A stretch of 64,000 nt of DNA from Cristatella mucedo (Eukaryota > Bryozoa > Phylactolaemata > Cristatellidae): the NCBI GenBank assembly GCA_009760855.2, contig WPIO01000081.1, forward strand, positions 183,501 through 247,500, read 5' to 3'. Below, one piece after another: positions 12,163-47,024 of the stretch (within the stretch, counting starts at the first letter, position 1; each line of letters begins with the position of its first letter). Both the position numbers and the translations under genes were made by a program. Below the pieces are notes generated by a model that was not told the DNA's origin, ran no database searches, and saw only the letters and a program-made list of their open reading frames with translations.

Positions 12163-13225
12163 TATCAGAGACTTCTCGAGACATACGTTGGCCTCGTTTG
12201 ATGGTGCATCTTCTACTGGTATCCTTTCGTGGCTTTGATGCCTCGCATCAACTTCCCTACGCTGTGCTTACAAAAAAGTCATGATCAGGAGCAGTATTTG
12301 TGACTACTTTAGGCGAGCATATTTCAATGCCAAGCTTATCCCTTGTAGGCCTTACCCGATCTAGTGAGGTTTAGGCGAACTAACAATCGTCCTCTCGCCA
12401 GAGCAACTGGGATGGGGAGGGGCAATGATAACGCTCCCCCACCTCGTCACTCTATAGATTTTTCACATATGACGAATACTAATAAAAATAATCAAACAAG
12501 AAATTCGTATAGGACCCTCGGACAACCAAACGTCTTACGCTGCACTGTGCAGTCTGTCGCTGCATATCGGGAGGCAGAATGCAGCCTAGTAGTGTCACTT
12601 ACCCAGTTGATATGTAAGTAAACGTTTGTGTTGCTGGTTCAAAATTCTGAAAATGATTGAAACTCGCAAGAATTTCCCAGAGTGTGTTCCAACAGTTGTT
12701 CAAAAGTTGGCACTCCTGCTATAAGGCCAGGGTGGCATTTGTATGGGCGTGTCGTTTGACGAAGTACGACCACCTACGGACAGACAGGCAGGGGAACTCC
12801 TGATGATGGGAATTCCCCTAAGCGACGAACTCGACTAGTGAGAGCTCTTTTTTCACGTAACTGTGTAATCAGCAAAAGTGTTGGAAATCTGGTCTGTTAA
12901 CTTGCAACTATACTGCCTTGCAATAAGATTGTTATGGGAGACTGGCTAGGGTCCGAAGGAAGCCAAATTTAGTGCCCAGTAGGACAGGGTTGTCAATCAA
13001 GATCCTCCCTCCCCACCTGGTGCACGGCGAAGCTGCAGACCCCTCTGTCTAGGCTGCAGACCCCTCTGTCTAGGCTGCAGAGGCTGCGGAGGCTGCAGAC
13101 GCTTTCGTTCCCTACGCATCGTCAAACGTAGGGATCGCTCTCCTACCGCCGCGAAGTGCACATCTGCATGGTGACTCTTGCATCGCTCGTTCTAGACTTT
13201 CTGCTGGCCCGGCGATTGGCATTCG
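12163..13225. other. No gene recognised; short 21-bp tandem repeat
   Basis: A GCTGCAGACCCCTCTGTCTAG unit occurs twice at 13030-13072, followed by degenerate GGCTGCAG repeats to 13107. Nothing else is identifiable. Confidence 0.55.
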
Positions 13226-13293
13226 AAGGGACGCTGCCCTATCTCTCTCGCTCTCTCTCTCACGCTCTCTCTCTCTCTCTCTCGCTCGGAGCT
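13226..13293. repeat. (CT)n microsatellite, impure
   Basis: CTCTCTCG-type units interrupted by CACG and CGCT, readable in reverse as an RERE peptide that I regard as artefact. Confidence 0.9.
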
Positions 13294-13336
13294 TCCGATT
13301 CGATCGCGGCTGTCGACCATCCATATGCGAATGCAT

Positions 13337-13595
13337 AATAATAATAATAATAATAATTCACTTGATAAAGCGCCCTCAGAGAACTTAATCTCTCTCTAGG
13401 CGCTTTACATTTGCTGTAAAGTGAAATGCAATTAAATGGTAAGTAAAATCATGCTTGAAAAAACAAACGAAATGAATAATATGGTTAGGGGTGACATGCA
13501 CAGGGTCAGCATGCAAATGTGGTTAGTGGCAGCATGCACAGTGTCAGCACGCATAAGCATATCAAGGACGAATCACAGGGACCATACAAACGATA
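13337..13595 (-). mobile_element. LINE 3' tail with (ATT)n end
   Basis: On the plus strand (ATA/AAT)n is followed by TTCACTTGATAAAGCGCCCT, CAGAGAACTTAATCTCTC, GGCGCTTTACATTTGC, then GGTTAGGGGTGACATGCACA. This is the reverse of the 3' UTR that follows the RT in copies at 31160 and 61780. Only the 3'-most 250 bases were integrated. Confidence 0.88.
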
Positions 13596-13740
13596 TGCGA
13601 AAGCAAAATACTAAAACTAAAACTAAACTAAACAAACTACTTTACTTTTTTCCTCAATTCGTCCGATCGCATTCTAGCGTCATTCGTCCGATCATCTAAA
13701 TGCGAGCCCTCCTACGATTTAGGCTTTAGCGCTTTTTATG

Positions 13741-13892
13741 CCGGGCTGGTTTGGTCTAGCGGTTAAGTTGCTCGCCCCGACCAAGGTCTGACTGAGGTCG
13801 TGTGCTCGAGCCCCGAGGCACATGTGAAGCGCCTGACTACAGAAGTTCTCTTGGGGTGCTATATAAATGAATTATATTTATTTATTTATATC
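13741..13892 (+). mobile_element. SINE-B copy, nearly complete
   Basis: The best SINE-B: tRNA-like head GGTTTGGTCTAGCGGTTAAG (box A-like), a box-B-like GTGCTCGAGCCCC, body GGCACATGTGAAGCGCCTGA, tail AGTTCTCTTGGGGTGCTATA and end AAATGAATTATATTTATTTA. Confidence 0.8.
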
Positions 13893-14523
13893 TTTAGCGT
13901 TTCGATGCTCGATGCTTGTGAGTGGGTGTGGCCTGGGTGCTCGGCCAGTGCGAGCGGGCTCTGCCTTGACGCGACCTAGCCAGCCTGAGGGAGGAAGGAT
14001 GGGGCGAGCGGCCCGGCAAGGGCAGTGGGAAGACCGACAGAAGGAAAAGTGTGCTGCTTCGCTGTGAATACAAGGTTGTTAGGCCCCCTCCTCGGCAGCT
14101 GCGTGTCATTGCTTGTATGCAGTCAGGGCGTCAAGTTACAGTAAGTTCGCTGGAGCCGGCTCGTCGAACGCCATACATTTTCCTGCGGGCCCAATTCTCC
14201 ACCCTACGCCCGCCCCCTGCTGAGGCAGACCCCGACATTCCCTGCGGCTTAATTCCTAGTTTATTTCGTGAGCCTAACATCTGCGGCCAGCACTATGTTT
14301 TTTCGGTCCACACACCTGCAAGGAACAACTGGGATGGTATTCAACCCACTACTCGCGAAACGCCTGACTAGTCAATACCGGGTCTTTACCGACGCCAGCA
14401 ATACCTCTCTCAGCCGGCAAGCCATTCACTGACCTATGCTGACGTTGCCGTACCGTCAAAGCACAACGGTTCAATGGTCAATTGTTAGCTACTAATCCTC
14501 GTCGCTAATTGTGCCCCTAGGTC

Positions 14524-14674
14524 TTTGCTTAGTCATTAAGGTGCTTTTTTCACTGTCCATGTCGTAGCATTGAATCCTGCAGTAGGCAATCCTTTTTTGC
14601 CCACTGCACGCGGTGGTAATAGCCGTTAAGGCTCTTCTGCTGCTATACAAATTAGGCTTTTAAATCAGCCAACT
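14524..14674 (+). mobile_element. SINE-A copy
   Basis: TTGCTTAGTCATTAAGGTGC, box-B-like ATTGAATCCTG, GCACGCGGTGGTAATAGCCG and CTATACAAATTAGGCTTTTA define a diverged copy of the family. Confidence 0.72.
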
Positions 14675-15340
14675 TTTAGCTTTCTTTTACTATTAACAGT
14701 ACAGAACTTGCTAACAAAGCCACAGTCACAGTCATCGGTAACCACGGCCGCTAAACCGCGGCCTTAGTCACCGCCCAGTCGTACTAATCACCAGACTCGT
14801 GCAGTGCGCACTAGTTGAGTTTCGTACGGGCATGAAGGTCGAGCGTCAAGATCAGGTCTATATGGTGTCTAGTGGCGTTTGTACACTCGCAAAGGAACCA
14901 TACAGCATCCACTGCTTCTCTAAGCAGGTCGTGCGACAACGCGGTACAGCCTAAATCAGAATTCTTAGATAATAACGTCAGGGATACGATAGAAGCAAAT
15001 AAACAAATTCAACTAAACAACAAAATTCGATGCGATCACACTATTTCAAATAAAGAAACATTTGTGTAGCACCCAAGCAGAATACAGGCTTTATCTTCTA
15101 GGCACTTTGGATAAGCTTGAAGGAAGCATGTCGATCGATTAGTGTGTATGTTTCCGTGTGCCTGTGTGGCTCATATCTTTAACTACCCGTGACAGAGCCA
15201 ATTTAGTGATGAATATAAAGCTATTGGGCTTTTTAAAAGTAGTCAAGTCGGGATGATACGAAGTCGGCAGGTTGAGAGTTTCAGAATTTAGGAGCACGCG
15301 AGCTAAAGTATTTGAGCTTCGTGAGAAGAATAAATTTAAT
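14675..15340. other. No gene recognised
   Basis: No repeat family or exon that I can support. Sequence from 15345 (CAGTGGCGCCCTGACTTACG) looks like the end of a small non-autonomous DNA element, but no matching opposite end is found. Confidence 0.5.
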
Positions 15341-15507
15341 TACAGTGGCGCCCTGACTTACGAGTGTCCTGACTACCGAGTTTTTTGAGATACGAGCCGT
15401 CTCTCGGCCGATTTCTTGCTTTGAGTTGAGCTAAAAGTTGGGTTATGAGCCAGCTTCAGATAACCCACCTCAAGTTGGCGCAGCAAACGCCACAGTGAAC
15501 GCCGAAA

Positions 15508-16096
15508 CTTTCAATTTTCTTAAACTAAACGATGATAAAACTAACTTATTAGTTATGGGCAAGCCCAGTGTTAATTCAGAAATTGGCTCTGCCAGCATAT
15601 CTCCTGTTGAATCAGCTCGAAATCTAGGTGTCATGTTCCAAAGTGACCTCCCATTAGACGACCACATCAGCTCCAAAATCAAGTCTGCCTACTCTCAGAT
15701 ACATACCATTGCTAAAATTCGGGCTTGTTTAGATAAGGATGCCACGTCTAAGTTGGTCCATGCATTTGTGACATCCCGTCTTGACTTCTGTAACTCACTG
15801 CTTGCTGGCCTACCGGCATGTGCAAGCATGGCACTTGCAGCTGGTGCAAAACTCTGCAGCTAGGCTTGTCTGTCGTGAGCCTCACAGTTGCCACATCACA
15901 CCACTTCTCGCCGACCTGCACTGGCTACCAGTCAAGCAACGGATCGACTTTAAGGTTTTATCGCTCACTTTTAGGTCCCTTCATTCTTTGGCTCCAGCCT
16001 ATCTCTCAGATCTACTCCCTCACCAGGCCAAGCATCGTACCACCGGCTTTTCGGAATCCAAGAGTTTACCAATGCGAGAGGGGGCTTCAACACTGA
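15508..16096 (+). mobile_element. LINE fragment, C-terminal RT part
   Basis: Starts at NFLKLNDDKTNLLVMGKPSV and continues through ISPVESARNLGVMFQSDLPL, DDHISSKIKSAYSQIHTIAK and SRLDFCNSLLAGLP. A frame change near 15815 is followed by LQLVQNSAARLVCREPHSCH and LADLHWLPVKQRIDFKVLSL, up to RTTGFSESKSLP. It then ends abruptly into unrelated sequence, so both ends are lost. Confidence 0.88.
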
Positions 16097-16424
16097 TGTA
16101 TTCCGTCAACGCTCGCAGTGTTACACCACGCAGCCTCTCTCCCGTCCGTCCCGTTTCCCACTGCCTCCTCCTCCTCTCCAAGCAGCGACTCGCCCTCATA
16201 AAACAGTATCTCATTCAACCATAATGTAATAAGGGAAATCTACTTTGGTGACTGGCTGGAAATCGGGATAGCTCCTTGATTCTGTCAAGACTGGGTTATT
16301 GCTATTAAGTTGTGGACATGACACCCTTAACTCCAATAAGCCCCTACAACTAGGGATGAATATGTCGGCCAGAAAGGTTTGCAAGTCCACGAAATTCCGC
16401 CTCAAGTCACGTTTAGCTACACAA

Positions 16425-16870
16425 CATTGCTCAAATTCAGGTTCCACAGATAGGGATACTGCATCCAAATTGGCCAGTGAATTCGTGACATCCCGTCTCG
16501 ACTTCTGTAACTCTCTCGCTGCTTTTCTACTGGCCAGTGCAATCAGGTTCTAACAGGTGGTGCAAAGCTCCGCAGCCAGGCTTGTCTGTCATGATCGCCG
16601 CAGTTGCCACGTCACTACACTGCTCATCGCCGACCTGCAGCGGCTCCCAATCAGCAGCGTATCGACTTCAAAGTTGTGTAGCTCAATTTTAGGTCTTTTC
16701 AGTAACTGACTCCAGCCGACCTATCAGATTTATTCCCCAACCAGGCTAGGCATCCAGCCAGCCGATTTTCTGAATCGAATCGTTTAGCGTTACCTCGGAC
16801 GAGGGACTGCTTCGAGGGCACTGCAAATGGCTTGAAGTCGAAATTTGAGAGCGTGATAATAGCAACCCCG
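16425..16870 (+). mobile_element. Strongly decayed LINE fragment
   Basis: SRLDFCNSL at about 16500 then relics of AARLVC, SCHVTTLL, DLQRLP and YSPTRLG in shifting frames. It is the same family as the preceding fragment but much older. Confidence 0.7.
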
Positions 16871-17463
16871 TCACCAGTTTTGATTGATCTAGGGATGCGA
16901 AAAAAGATAAACCAGTTGGAGTAGCGTATGACCTGTCGGGTATTTTACGGAAATATAGCCAAGTTTCAGTCAAGGTGAGCAGAGAACTTTTTCATAGATA
17001 AGGTCGCTTATTACTATGGGTTTATTGCATATTGAGCTTCTACATCTTCCAAAAAGCACCAGAAGACAACAAAAGTCACGCCAACATATTTAGTGCTAAA
17101 CTGAGCCACGAAGGTGCTAACAATGTGCCATTACATTCTCAGGTTTGGGTAGGTTAAGAAGCCAGCGAGTGAGGCGCATTTTAAATATCGGCAGGAGTTT
17201 ATCCTTTTTATAAAGCAGGAACAATTTCTCTACCGGGCTGGGGTATGAATAAAAATGTTTTCCTATTTTCCCATAGTTCCCTACGAGACATCATGACCCA
17301 GATTACCAAGGACTTGGATTACGAACTTAATTCTAAAGCATATTAGATTCATAACCAGGGACCCCCCCCCCCGCAGTATTTCTACATTTCGTCAGTTTTT
17401 TATCTACCCGGTTCCTACTTGCAAAGTCGTAGCTCGCACTCGCTGTGGAAAATGGAGCTAGAT

Positions 17464-19769
17464 CAGGGGTGGGCAAACTTGTTGACTCGCTGGCCACAAT
17501 GGTTTCTAAAATTGAACAGAGGGGCCGGGCCAGAATAGGAGAATGTTGTGTTAGTGTGAACTAATGTAAATTAAATGTAAAAACCATTACATAAAAAGAT
17601 TTGGCCTTTAACAGGCAGCAAACACTATTGTGCTTAGTTTATTGTAATTTTGTTTACAAATTTATTAATTTAATAACGTAGCAATAAACTCCCATTCAGT
17701 TTCAGTGGAGACGGTGTTGTTGGTCTTCTTTTTTTGCAAGTGCACCAGTGTCTGCCGTATATTTGTTGTGGCAATTCTCAAGATAGATCCGAGGTAGTGG
17801 TCAGTTAACTTGGATCTGCGACGGGCTTTGTTGATGTTCATGACGCTGAATGTCTGTTCACACATTTAAGTTGAGCCAAACAACGTCAGCATCTTCTGTG
17901 CCGTCCTCCGGAGGTTTGGAAACGTTGCTTCGTTAAGTGAAGCATAAAAGTCGTTCAGTTTAAGAGAGTTGAACTTCTCTTTCAATACAGAATCAGACTG
18001 AAGATCTATCAGTTCCAACTGCAGCTCCTATTGTGCTGTTTCAGAGTTTTGTGACAGGAGATAGTACACCAGCTGAGGTGACTTTAATTTTTTCGAAGTC
18101 GCAGAAACGACGGCAGAATTCTCCGTGCAGGTCATCTAGTGATTTGCTGTATTTCTGCTAGTTTCGGGTCGCCTCTTTCTGCATGGCTAGTGTGGGGAAA
18201 CGGGTGAAAGATTTGCTTGAAATTTGTCTGGAGAAAAGAGTCAGCTTAGATTTGAAGGCCCAAACATGTGTGTACATGTCGTGCACAAATTGATCTTTTC
18301 CTGTAGGTCGATGTTCAGCTCATTCACGTGCGAAAGTATGTCCACAGCAAACGCAGCTAAGTCACAACGCCCGTGCTTGTCACTTAGCTCGGGAAATTTG
18401 TCGGATCTCCCCATTAACTCCAAAAATGCAGTGCTCTCCTTCTTCATCTCCCACACTCATTGTAAGACTTTGCCCAAACTTAGCCAGCGCACACGAGAGC
18501 GGTAAATTAAGTCGAGGTGATCTGTATCGGTTTCTTCCAGGAACGCAATAAACTGACGATGCTGAAGTCCCCTTGCTCGTATAAAGTTAACAAGTTTTAA
18601 GACTAGATTCACGACATGATTTAGCTGCTATATAGACTTACACAGAACTTCCTGGTGAATGATGCAGTGAAGGAAAATAACATCTTGATCAGGATTTTCC
18701 TCTTTTACTTTTCCTGCAGTCTTTTTAGCAGCCCAACGTTTTTCCCAGTTAAATTTGGCGATCCATCCGTGGTGACGTTGGCAAGTTTACTCCAAGGTAG
18801 CTACATTCTCTCGATGACAGCAGACACCTGGTTATACAAGTCTTCTCCCCTCGTTTTTCCTTTCATTGACTCCATGGTCAAAAATTCCTCTGCGATCTCA
18901 AAACTGTCGCTAATCTCTCGAATAAAAACTAGGAGCTGAGCAGTGTCTTTTAAGTCGTTACTTTCATCCGGGCTAGTAAATAAAACTTGAAGGACTCCGC
19001 CTTTTTGTTTAATTTTCTGGCTATATCGTCCTCAACCAATTCCACAAGGCGAGTCACAGTTCTTCGTGATAAACTGATTTTTTCAAATTTGCCTTTGCTC
19101 TCCGGACACAAGACACCTGCTATCTCAACCATGCATTCTTTTAAAAATTCACTTTCGGAGAAAGGCTTACTGGCCTTTGCTAATTTTAATGCCAGCAAAA
19201 AAATGCCTGAGTATTTGACTCTTGAATCGCAGTTTGTCTGTGAAAAAGGTTTCGCTTTGTCTGTAAATTAGCCGTCAATCTCTGAGCTGTAGCAGCCCGT
19301 TCTTGTGGAGACTGTTGACTGGCGTAGTTAGCTTGTTTTGTTGCAAAATGACGGCTGATGTACTATTTAAAAAGTGCTACAGTTTCTTGGCATATCAGAC
19401 ACACAGCTGTTGATCGGACTTCAGTGAAAAAATATTTTGTTGTCCACTCTTTATTGAACACTCTTTATTGAACACTCTTTATTGACTCTACTTTTCTTTT
19501 CTTCGGTCCGCTCATTTTTACTGAAGGGCTGAAAGTACAAAGCGACAAAATGAAGTAGAGAGTAACCGTAATGCAGCACACTCAAGGGTCAATGTCTTCG
19601 GGGTTCGCCATCTGCTGGGGAAAGATGAGAATTACAGCGAGGTAAAATGATTGAGGTGTCATTATAATAAAATTTAATTTAACAATATCACGTGGACGAG
19701 TTCGGCTGGCCGGATTGAAAAGCCCAAAGGGCCGTATTTAGCACACGGGCCGTAGTTTGCCCATGTCTG
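17464..19769 (-). mobile_element. hAT DNA transposon relic, Charlie8/GTF2IRD2-like transposase
   Basis: The terminal inverted repeats CAGGGGTGGGCAAACT (17464 on) and AGTTTGCCCATGTCTG (ending 19769) match at 13 of 16 positions. They are flanked by 8-bp target duplications AGCTAGAT (17456-17463) and AGTTAGAT (19770-19777), which differ at one base. Minus-strand fragments between them resemble GTF2IRD2/Charlie8 transposases: KLAKASKPFSESEFLKECM and ISLSRRTVTR near 19190-19060, then DGSPNLTGKNVG near 18760, FLELMGRSDKFPELSDKHGR near 18420, and the C-terminal CEQTFSVMNINKARRRSKL near 17860. Many stops and frameshifts make it inactive. The 2.3-kb length is that of a full-length hAT element. Confidence 0.88.
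17665..19330 (-). pseudogene. Broken hAT transposase (GTF2IRD2-like)
   Basis: Degraded transposase reading frame inside the hAT element. Pieces recognisable in order are the region after the zinc finger (KPFSESEFLKECM, SLSRRTVTRLVE), a DDE-region piece (TDGSPNLTGKNVG), the long insertion with RVRWLSLGKVL, and the hAT C-terminal dimerisation segment (MCEQTFSVMN...LTDHYLGSILRIATTN). It is interrupted by several stops and by frame changes at about 19200 and 18660. The N-terminal zinc finger is not seen. Confidence 0.85.
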
Positions 19770-19777
19770 AGTTAGAT

Positions 19778-20449
19778 ACTAAGCAGTTATTGAAGTAGAA
19801 ATTCAACGCTTTTTTAAGGTATGAGGTTCTTGACTACTCTCTCGGGTGCAGGGGCGCTGGTAGTGTGCTAAAGTTCGTCATATCTTGCTGCCAAATGTTA
19901 CGCCCCCAATCAGAGAATCTGAGCTTCGAAATCTAGCTTGCTTGACCAGCAACAAGTTTAGAACTTTACGAATCCTGCGTCAGGTCCCGACGCAGTAGCA
20001 CAGCCGAGCGCTTAATTTAAGCACGTTAAAATTACTGTGGAGCGATATTCACGGGCGGCTGAGGCGGGCGTTCGGCCTACACTAGTAGCCGATCTGTTCA
20101 GTAAAACTCAGGCTCTGTGGAACTTGCTACAGCAGAAAATACCATGCAGAAGCTAGTAACCCTTAGTAACGGTAAGTAGTGTAGCACCGGACATGCTGTC
20201 GGCGAGGTGATCTGCTTACTTCGCACCAAACGAGCACTCGACAGTTGGCTATACTGCTTAGCTAACATCGGGATACGCCTCCTTCTTCGCGAGTTCTTCG
20301 TTACAGAAATTCAACATACTAATTTATTGGCGACAGTTTTGGACACGTTCGAAACCTAGACGCCTGATGGTTAAGATCACTGTGGTGCTACAGTAGCAAT
20401 GGAGCTCACAGTAATAGAAGGCAAAACTAGAGTAAGTCGGGCCAGCTAG
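19778..20449. other. No gene recognised between hAT relic and the J-protein 3' end
   Basis: No motif, RNA gene or repeat family that I can support. Confidence 0.5.
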
Positions 20450-20977
20450 TGACCAGCAGCACCTTGGTTTTATTGAAGGCAAAGAAATACAATGACTGTG
20501 GGTGGGTTACCGGCTCTCATGACTGAGGGCGACTCTATACAGATAGTTAGAGGTGGTATGCCACGCGAGAATTTCGTGAACTGATGTCTTATTTATAGCA
20601 AACAAGCACAGAGTCAAAGAAAGCAACAAGTGCAAGAATCGCATTGTGCGAGAAAATGCACAAATGCAGCTAATGCCCGCCCAAGTTACTCTCAGCCAAG
20701 TACAGCAGGACGGCTCACCCTCAGCGGCATCGCCACGCTCCAAAAACGGTTAGTCTAGGTTAACCTGGCCTTAAGCAACGTCTGACGGCCGGTCGCCAGG
20801 AAAGCGAGCAGGGGACGCCAGCCAATGAAAAGCAGCTTCAGAATGGTGGGCACTTCTGGTCGTTATCAGCATCGCCGTCGTCGAGGTGACGTTATAAACA
20901 GACTGCAGTCAAGTGGTAACTACGACTGCCTCCGTGGCAACAGCAGACACCGGCAGATCAGTGCTGCAGCCACAGCC
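20450..20977 (-). other. DNAJB6: Probable 3' UTR of the J-protein gene
   Basis: This is the non-coding stretch directly after the stop codon. It contains a minus-strand AATAAA at 20474-20469, followed by a GT-rich stretch that could serve as the downstream element. No repeat is recognised inside. The length of about 500 bases is inferred from this signal only. Confidence 0.5.
20469..20474 (-). terminator. Candidate polyadenylation signal AATAAA
   Basis: The canonical hexamer reads AATAAA on the minus strand, about 500 bases beyond the stop of the J-protein gene, and is followed by AACCAAGGTGCTGCTGG. It is the first perfect hexamer I noticed downstream of that stop. Confidence 0.45.
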
Positions 20978-43601
<22,624 letters not shown>

Positions 43602-44215
43602 TCCTATTCTTGGAGAACACGCGGTTCTCAAGACAACTCAAAACCTTCAACATTGAAAAAAATGCTAACAGGATTACTAAGGCATCAAGCTTGGTCTTTA
43701 GTGCAGTAGCATATAATCAAGTACGTGCCACAGGTGTAGATTTCGAGTGCAGCTCCACAGGTGTAAGTCATGCGTGCACGCACGCTCGCACGCACACTAG
43801 GTGATTCCAATCCAATGAGTTCTGTGAGAGAGCTCCACACCGAGTGATCAAAACCAAGGTAACATATGAATAGGGTCAGAAACACAAGCATAAACAAAGT
43901 AAGCAGCCTTGTAACTAAACAAGAGTCTTCATTCAACATCCCTCGCCAAGACGATTTGTAGGTCGTAATGCTGCAGGAAGGTCGAGAGAACGGTAGAAGA
44001 GTGACAATATAGCTGGAGTAGATCAAAAGCCAGCGCTTATAAAGAAGCGATGACTAATGGGATGAGTCAAGTCAGAGATGGAAAGAAACAAATCTTCAGA
44101 ATTGGAATCCTGAAGTAGTGCTGTGTCTTTGGACTTTTCTACTCTATTCGTCACTGAGAAGCAGCACATCGTGCCAAAGATGCGGCATGCATGGTGCTTC
44201 GTTCTAAGCATAAAA

Positions 44216-44297
44216 ACGTATAATTTATTGTATAGCACCCTAAGAGAACTAAATCTCTATCCATGTGCTTTACACGTGCCGAAGGGCTCATGAAGAC
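44216..44297 (-). mobile_element. SINE-B 3' fragment
   Basis: TATAATTTATTGTATAGCAC, CCTAAGAGAACTAAATCTCT and ATCCATGTGCTTTACACGTG, reversed tail of the family. Confidence 0.65.
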
Positions 44298-44879
44298 AGC
44301 CCCAAAAGAAAGATAAGAGCTGGCCTCATAGCAGAAAATAATAGCGCAATGCATGGCACATGGCAGCCGATAATTTTGGAAATGTATCAGACGAAACATA
44401 TTTGATTTTAGACGCCAAATTCACCGTCGGTCTGTGTGACAGCAAGCTTGCTGGCGCACCCCGACCGGGACGTTAGCAGTGCAGCTACCATTTTCTTTAC
44501 GTGACACTTGTGATATTTGCCTAGGGGCACTGATCGGATATTCACCTATCAATTAAAGATGTACCATGGCAACACGGTTGAATAATATGAAGGAATACAA
44601 GAAAATAAACTGAGTTTTACTAACTACAGGTAGATATGACAGGCTAGCTTTGTTACCTCACATATCTCAACGTGTGTAAAAATTCTGTGGTGGCCTGGGG
44701 GGGTATCTAACATCAGATTGCCAGCTGCTAGAAATTACAATTAAACTTAAATTAAACTCTATAATGCCCCAAGAAAAGTGGAAAGGAAGAATTAGCAACT
44801 GATTCTTTATTGTAACATGAACAAGCCTAAGCACACAAACGACATACATCACGAACAAGGCATTCGGGGGAAAAACGGT

Positions 44880-45245
44880 CTTTAGTAATGCCTTAAAAGC
44901 ATTCAAGTCGAAATAGCAGACGAACTAAAGGCAAGGTCCCAAAGGACTTAAGGTTGATAAGGGACAAAAGTAAACACAGCTAAACGTCCGAAGCTGGAGA
45001 CGTGAGTGGCGCAAGGGAAAGTGGTGGGTGGGGGAAGGTTTGCATATGTCATTCATATATAGACAGACTGGAGCACGAGGATGAATAAACCTAAAAATGC
45101 GTTATAAAACCTTGAAGTATACGTGCTACTTGATGGGGAGCCACTGAAGGTCCGTGAGAGGCAGTGTTACGCAACTGCAACGAACGACATTTGCAAAAGA
45201 AGGCCCGCTAGCAGCAGAGCTTTCTACCAACAGTAAGCCTTTTTA
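44880..45245 (-). mobile_element. Decayed LINE fragment, diverged subfamily
   Basis: GAACTAAAGGCAAGGTCCCA, GGATGAATAAACCTAAAAAT, AAAACCTTGAAGTATACGTG, GATGGGGAGCCACTGAAGGT and GCAGCAGAGCTTTCTACCAA parallel the minus-strand LINE (KVLSLTFRS, LHWLPVKQ and NSAARL regions) with many changes. Confidence 0.68.
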
Positions 45246-46000
45246 TTTATTGCGCAGCCGGGAAGACCCGCAAGGAAGTATTTATACGAGTCTAGACATA
45301 GACCTACGTGCAAGCAGCCAGCACGGCCAGGCTAAAGTCGCTGTTGACTCGTCACTGGCGGCGTTGTACCAAAGATAAAAGTCGAGCTGCTCCCTCTCCT
45401 TTCGTTTGTCACCAGGTCTTAACAAAGGTTCATACCAAGCAGCGACATTAGCACGTGGGCAGCTTACCGAGCTCGGTGCTGCTGTCGGTCAGCTATAGCC
45501 TTTCAACAATGCCAGGAGCTGCAACTCCAGATTTCATTGCCTACCCCCTACTCGGCGACAGCTGTCGTGCAAGGCACCACATTGCAGCTGCACTTGGCCT
45601 CCTTCACACGGCTAACTCGGCAACAAACTTCCTCCAGCACGGCTGCTGGGCACGATCGAAGCCTCCCCTCGATGTGGGTTTCGCACACACAATGCACTTG
45701 CAACATTTGCAACAGCATTTGCACACCAGCGACTGCATGTCAAACACTGCCAGCCAAATCTCGAACTCGAGCGATTAACTCAAGATACGTGATGGCACAG
45801 GCCCACTAGCACACGCAGGCATGTGGGAAATCTCCTTTGCAACGCCGAGTTGGTCTCGGTGACAGCCAGAGAGCACCGAGGCGACTCCATTCCAAAATGC
45901 TGCCCGGCCGTGGAGCACAACCGGAAGAGCAGCAGCAGTCGCACGGCAGGGACGGCTGTGTCTCAACCACCTGCCGGTGGACCGTCGGCGTGCCATCATT
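45246..46000. other. No gene recognised
   Basis: Short overlapping open frames without motifs; no repeat family that I can support. Confidence 0.5.
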
Positions 46001-46150
46001 TAAATAAAATAGAATATAAATATAACTCATTCGTACCGCGCCCTGAGAGAACTTAAATCTCTACTCACGCGCTTCACATCCACCACAGGACTCGAGCCCA
46101 CGGCCATCAAATACTTTCCCCTTGACCTCAATCGGGCGAGCACATTTCAC
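46001..46150 (-). mobile_element. SINE-B copy
   Basis: TATAAATATAACTCATTCGT, ACCGCGCCCTGAGAGAACTT, AAATCTCTACTCACGCGCTT and the box-B complement GGACTCGAGCCC. On the minus strand the AGAGA/TCTCT and GCGC/GCGC stems of the LINE-like tail are intact. Confidence 0.75.
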
Positions 46151-46427
46151 GACCGACGTTAAGTGAATGAACTGGGTTAAACGGCCATAGCCTCCTTGCA
46201 AGGGAGGGCCGACTACCATTACAGCCTAGCTATTGTACCAGCTGCTTCAGGCAGGGTCATAGCCTGGCCCCTAGGTAGCTTAATCCATGCCAAGCTTGCA
46301 CAGTGATGTCGCTAAGAGGTGGACAAGAAGAGGTAGAGGGTGGATCGAGTAAGAAGGTGGCAACGAGAGAAGAAAACTCGTGGGCGCGATTCAACGGCCT
46401 CATCTATAAAGCAGCCAAAAAAGAGAA

Positions 46428-46510
46428 GAGAGTTGGTAAGTGCCTAGAAGGAGATTTGAGCTCTCTGAGAGCGCTACATCAAATGCATTACCATTGTTAT
46501 TATTATTAAC
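46428..46510 (+). mobile_element. LINE 3' tail, very short
   Basis: GGTAAGTGCCTAGAAGGAGA, TTTGAGCTCTCTGAGAGCGC, TACATCAAATGCATTACCAT then (TTA)n. About 80 bases only. Confidence 0.75.
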
Positions 46511-47024
46511 TATCACCAGCACCATGATTACCACCATCGATCTGGTTCCTAAAGTGAGCCCTGCTTAAAACTGGCCCAAGACCCGGGAGCTTATCGCACA
46601 TTAAGGCTAGCTATTCCTTAGTTGCAACAATCCCAGGTCTCCTCAACAAATAGTTCCTCCAAATCTACATACAGAGGCTGATGACCCCGTGGTTTGGCAG
46701 CCGGACAGAGCACAGCAGCTAGACCAAAGCCAGCGAAGCACCTGGCAGCAGCTCGAGTCACATCCGCTCCCGGCGAGCACGGCCTTAAGTGCCGGATGTC
46801 TGACCAGTGTGTGACGCAATAGGTGGTGTGATGTTTAACAGCCACGAGGCTGAGGCAGAGAATCACCACTCTTCTCTGGTACCAGAGAGCACTTGCAACG
46901 TCTCGTAGCACGATCGTGGGATATTTAATTTAGTGAGCTTTTTGTTCTAAATGCATACAATGTGCACTCGTACACAGCTTCTTGCACTACACATTACATT
47001 TACATGTTTGTGATTGGATGTCGC

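Noticed and set aside
15345-15480. CAGTGGCGCCCTGACTTACGAG, like the end of a small DNA transposon
   Set aside because: Only one end is visible; the partner end and target duplication are missing.
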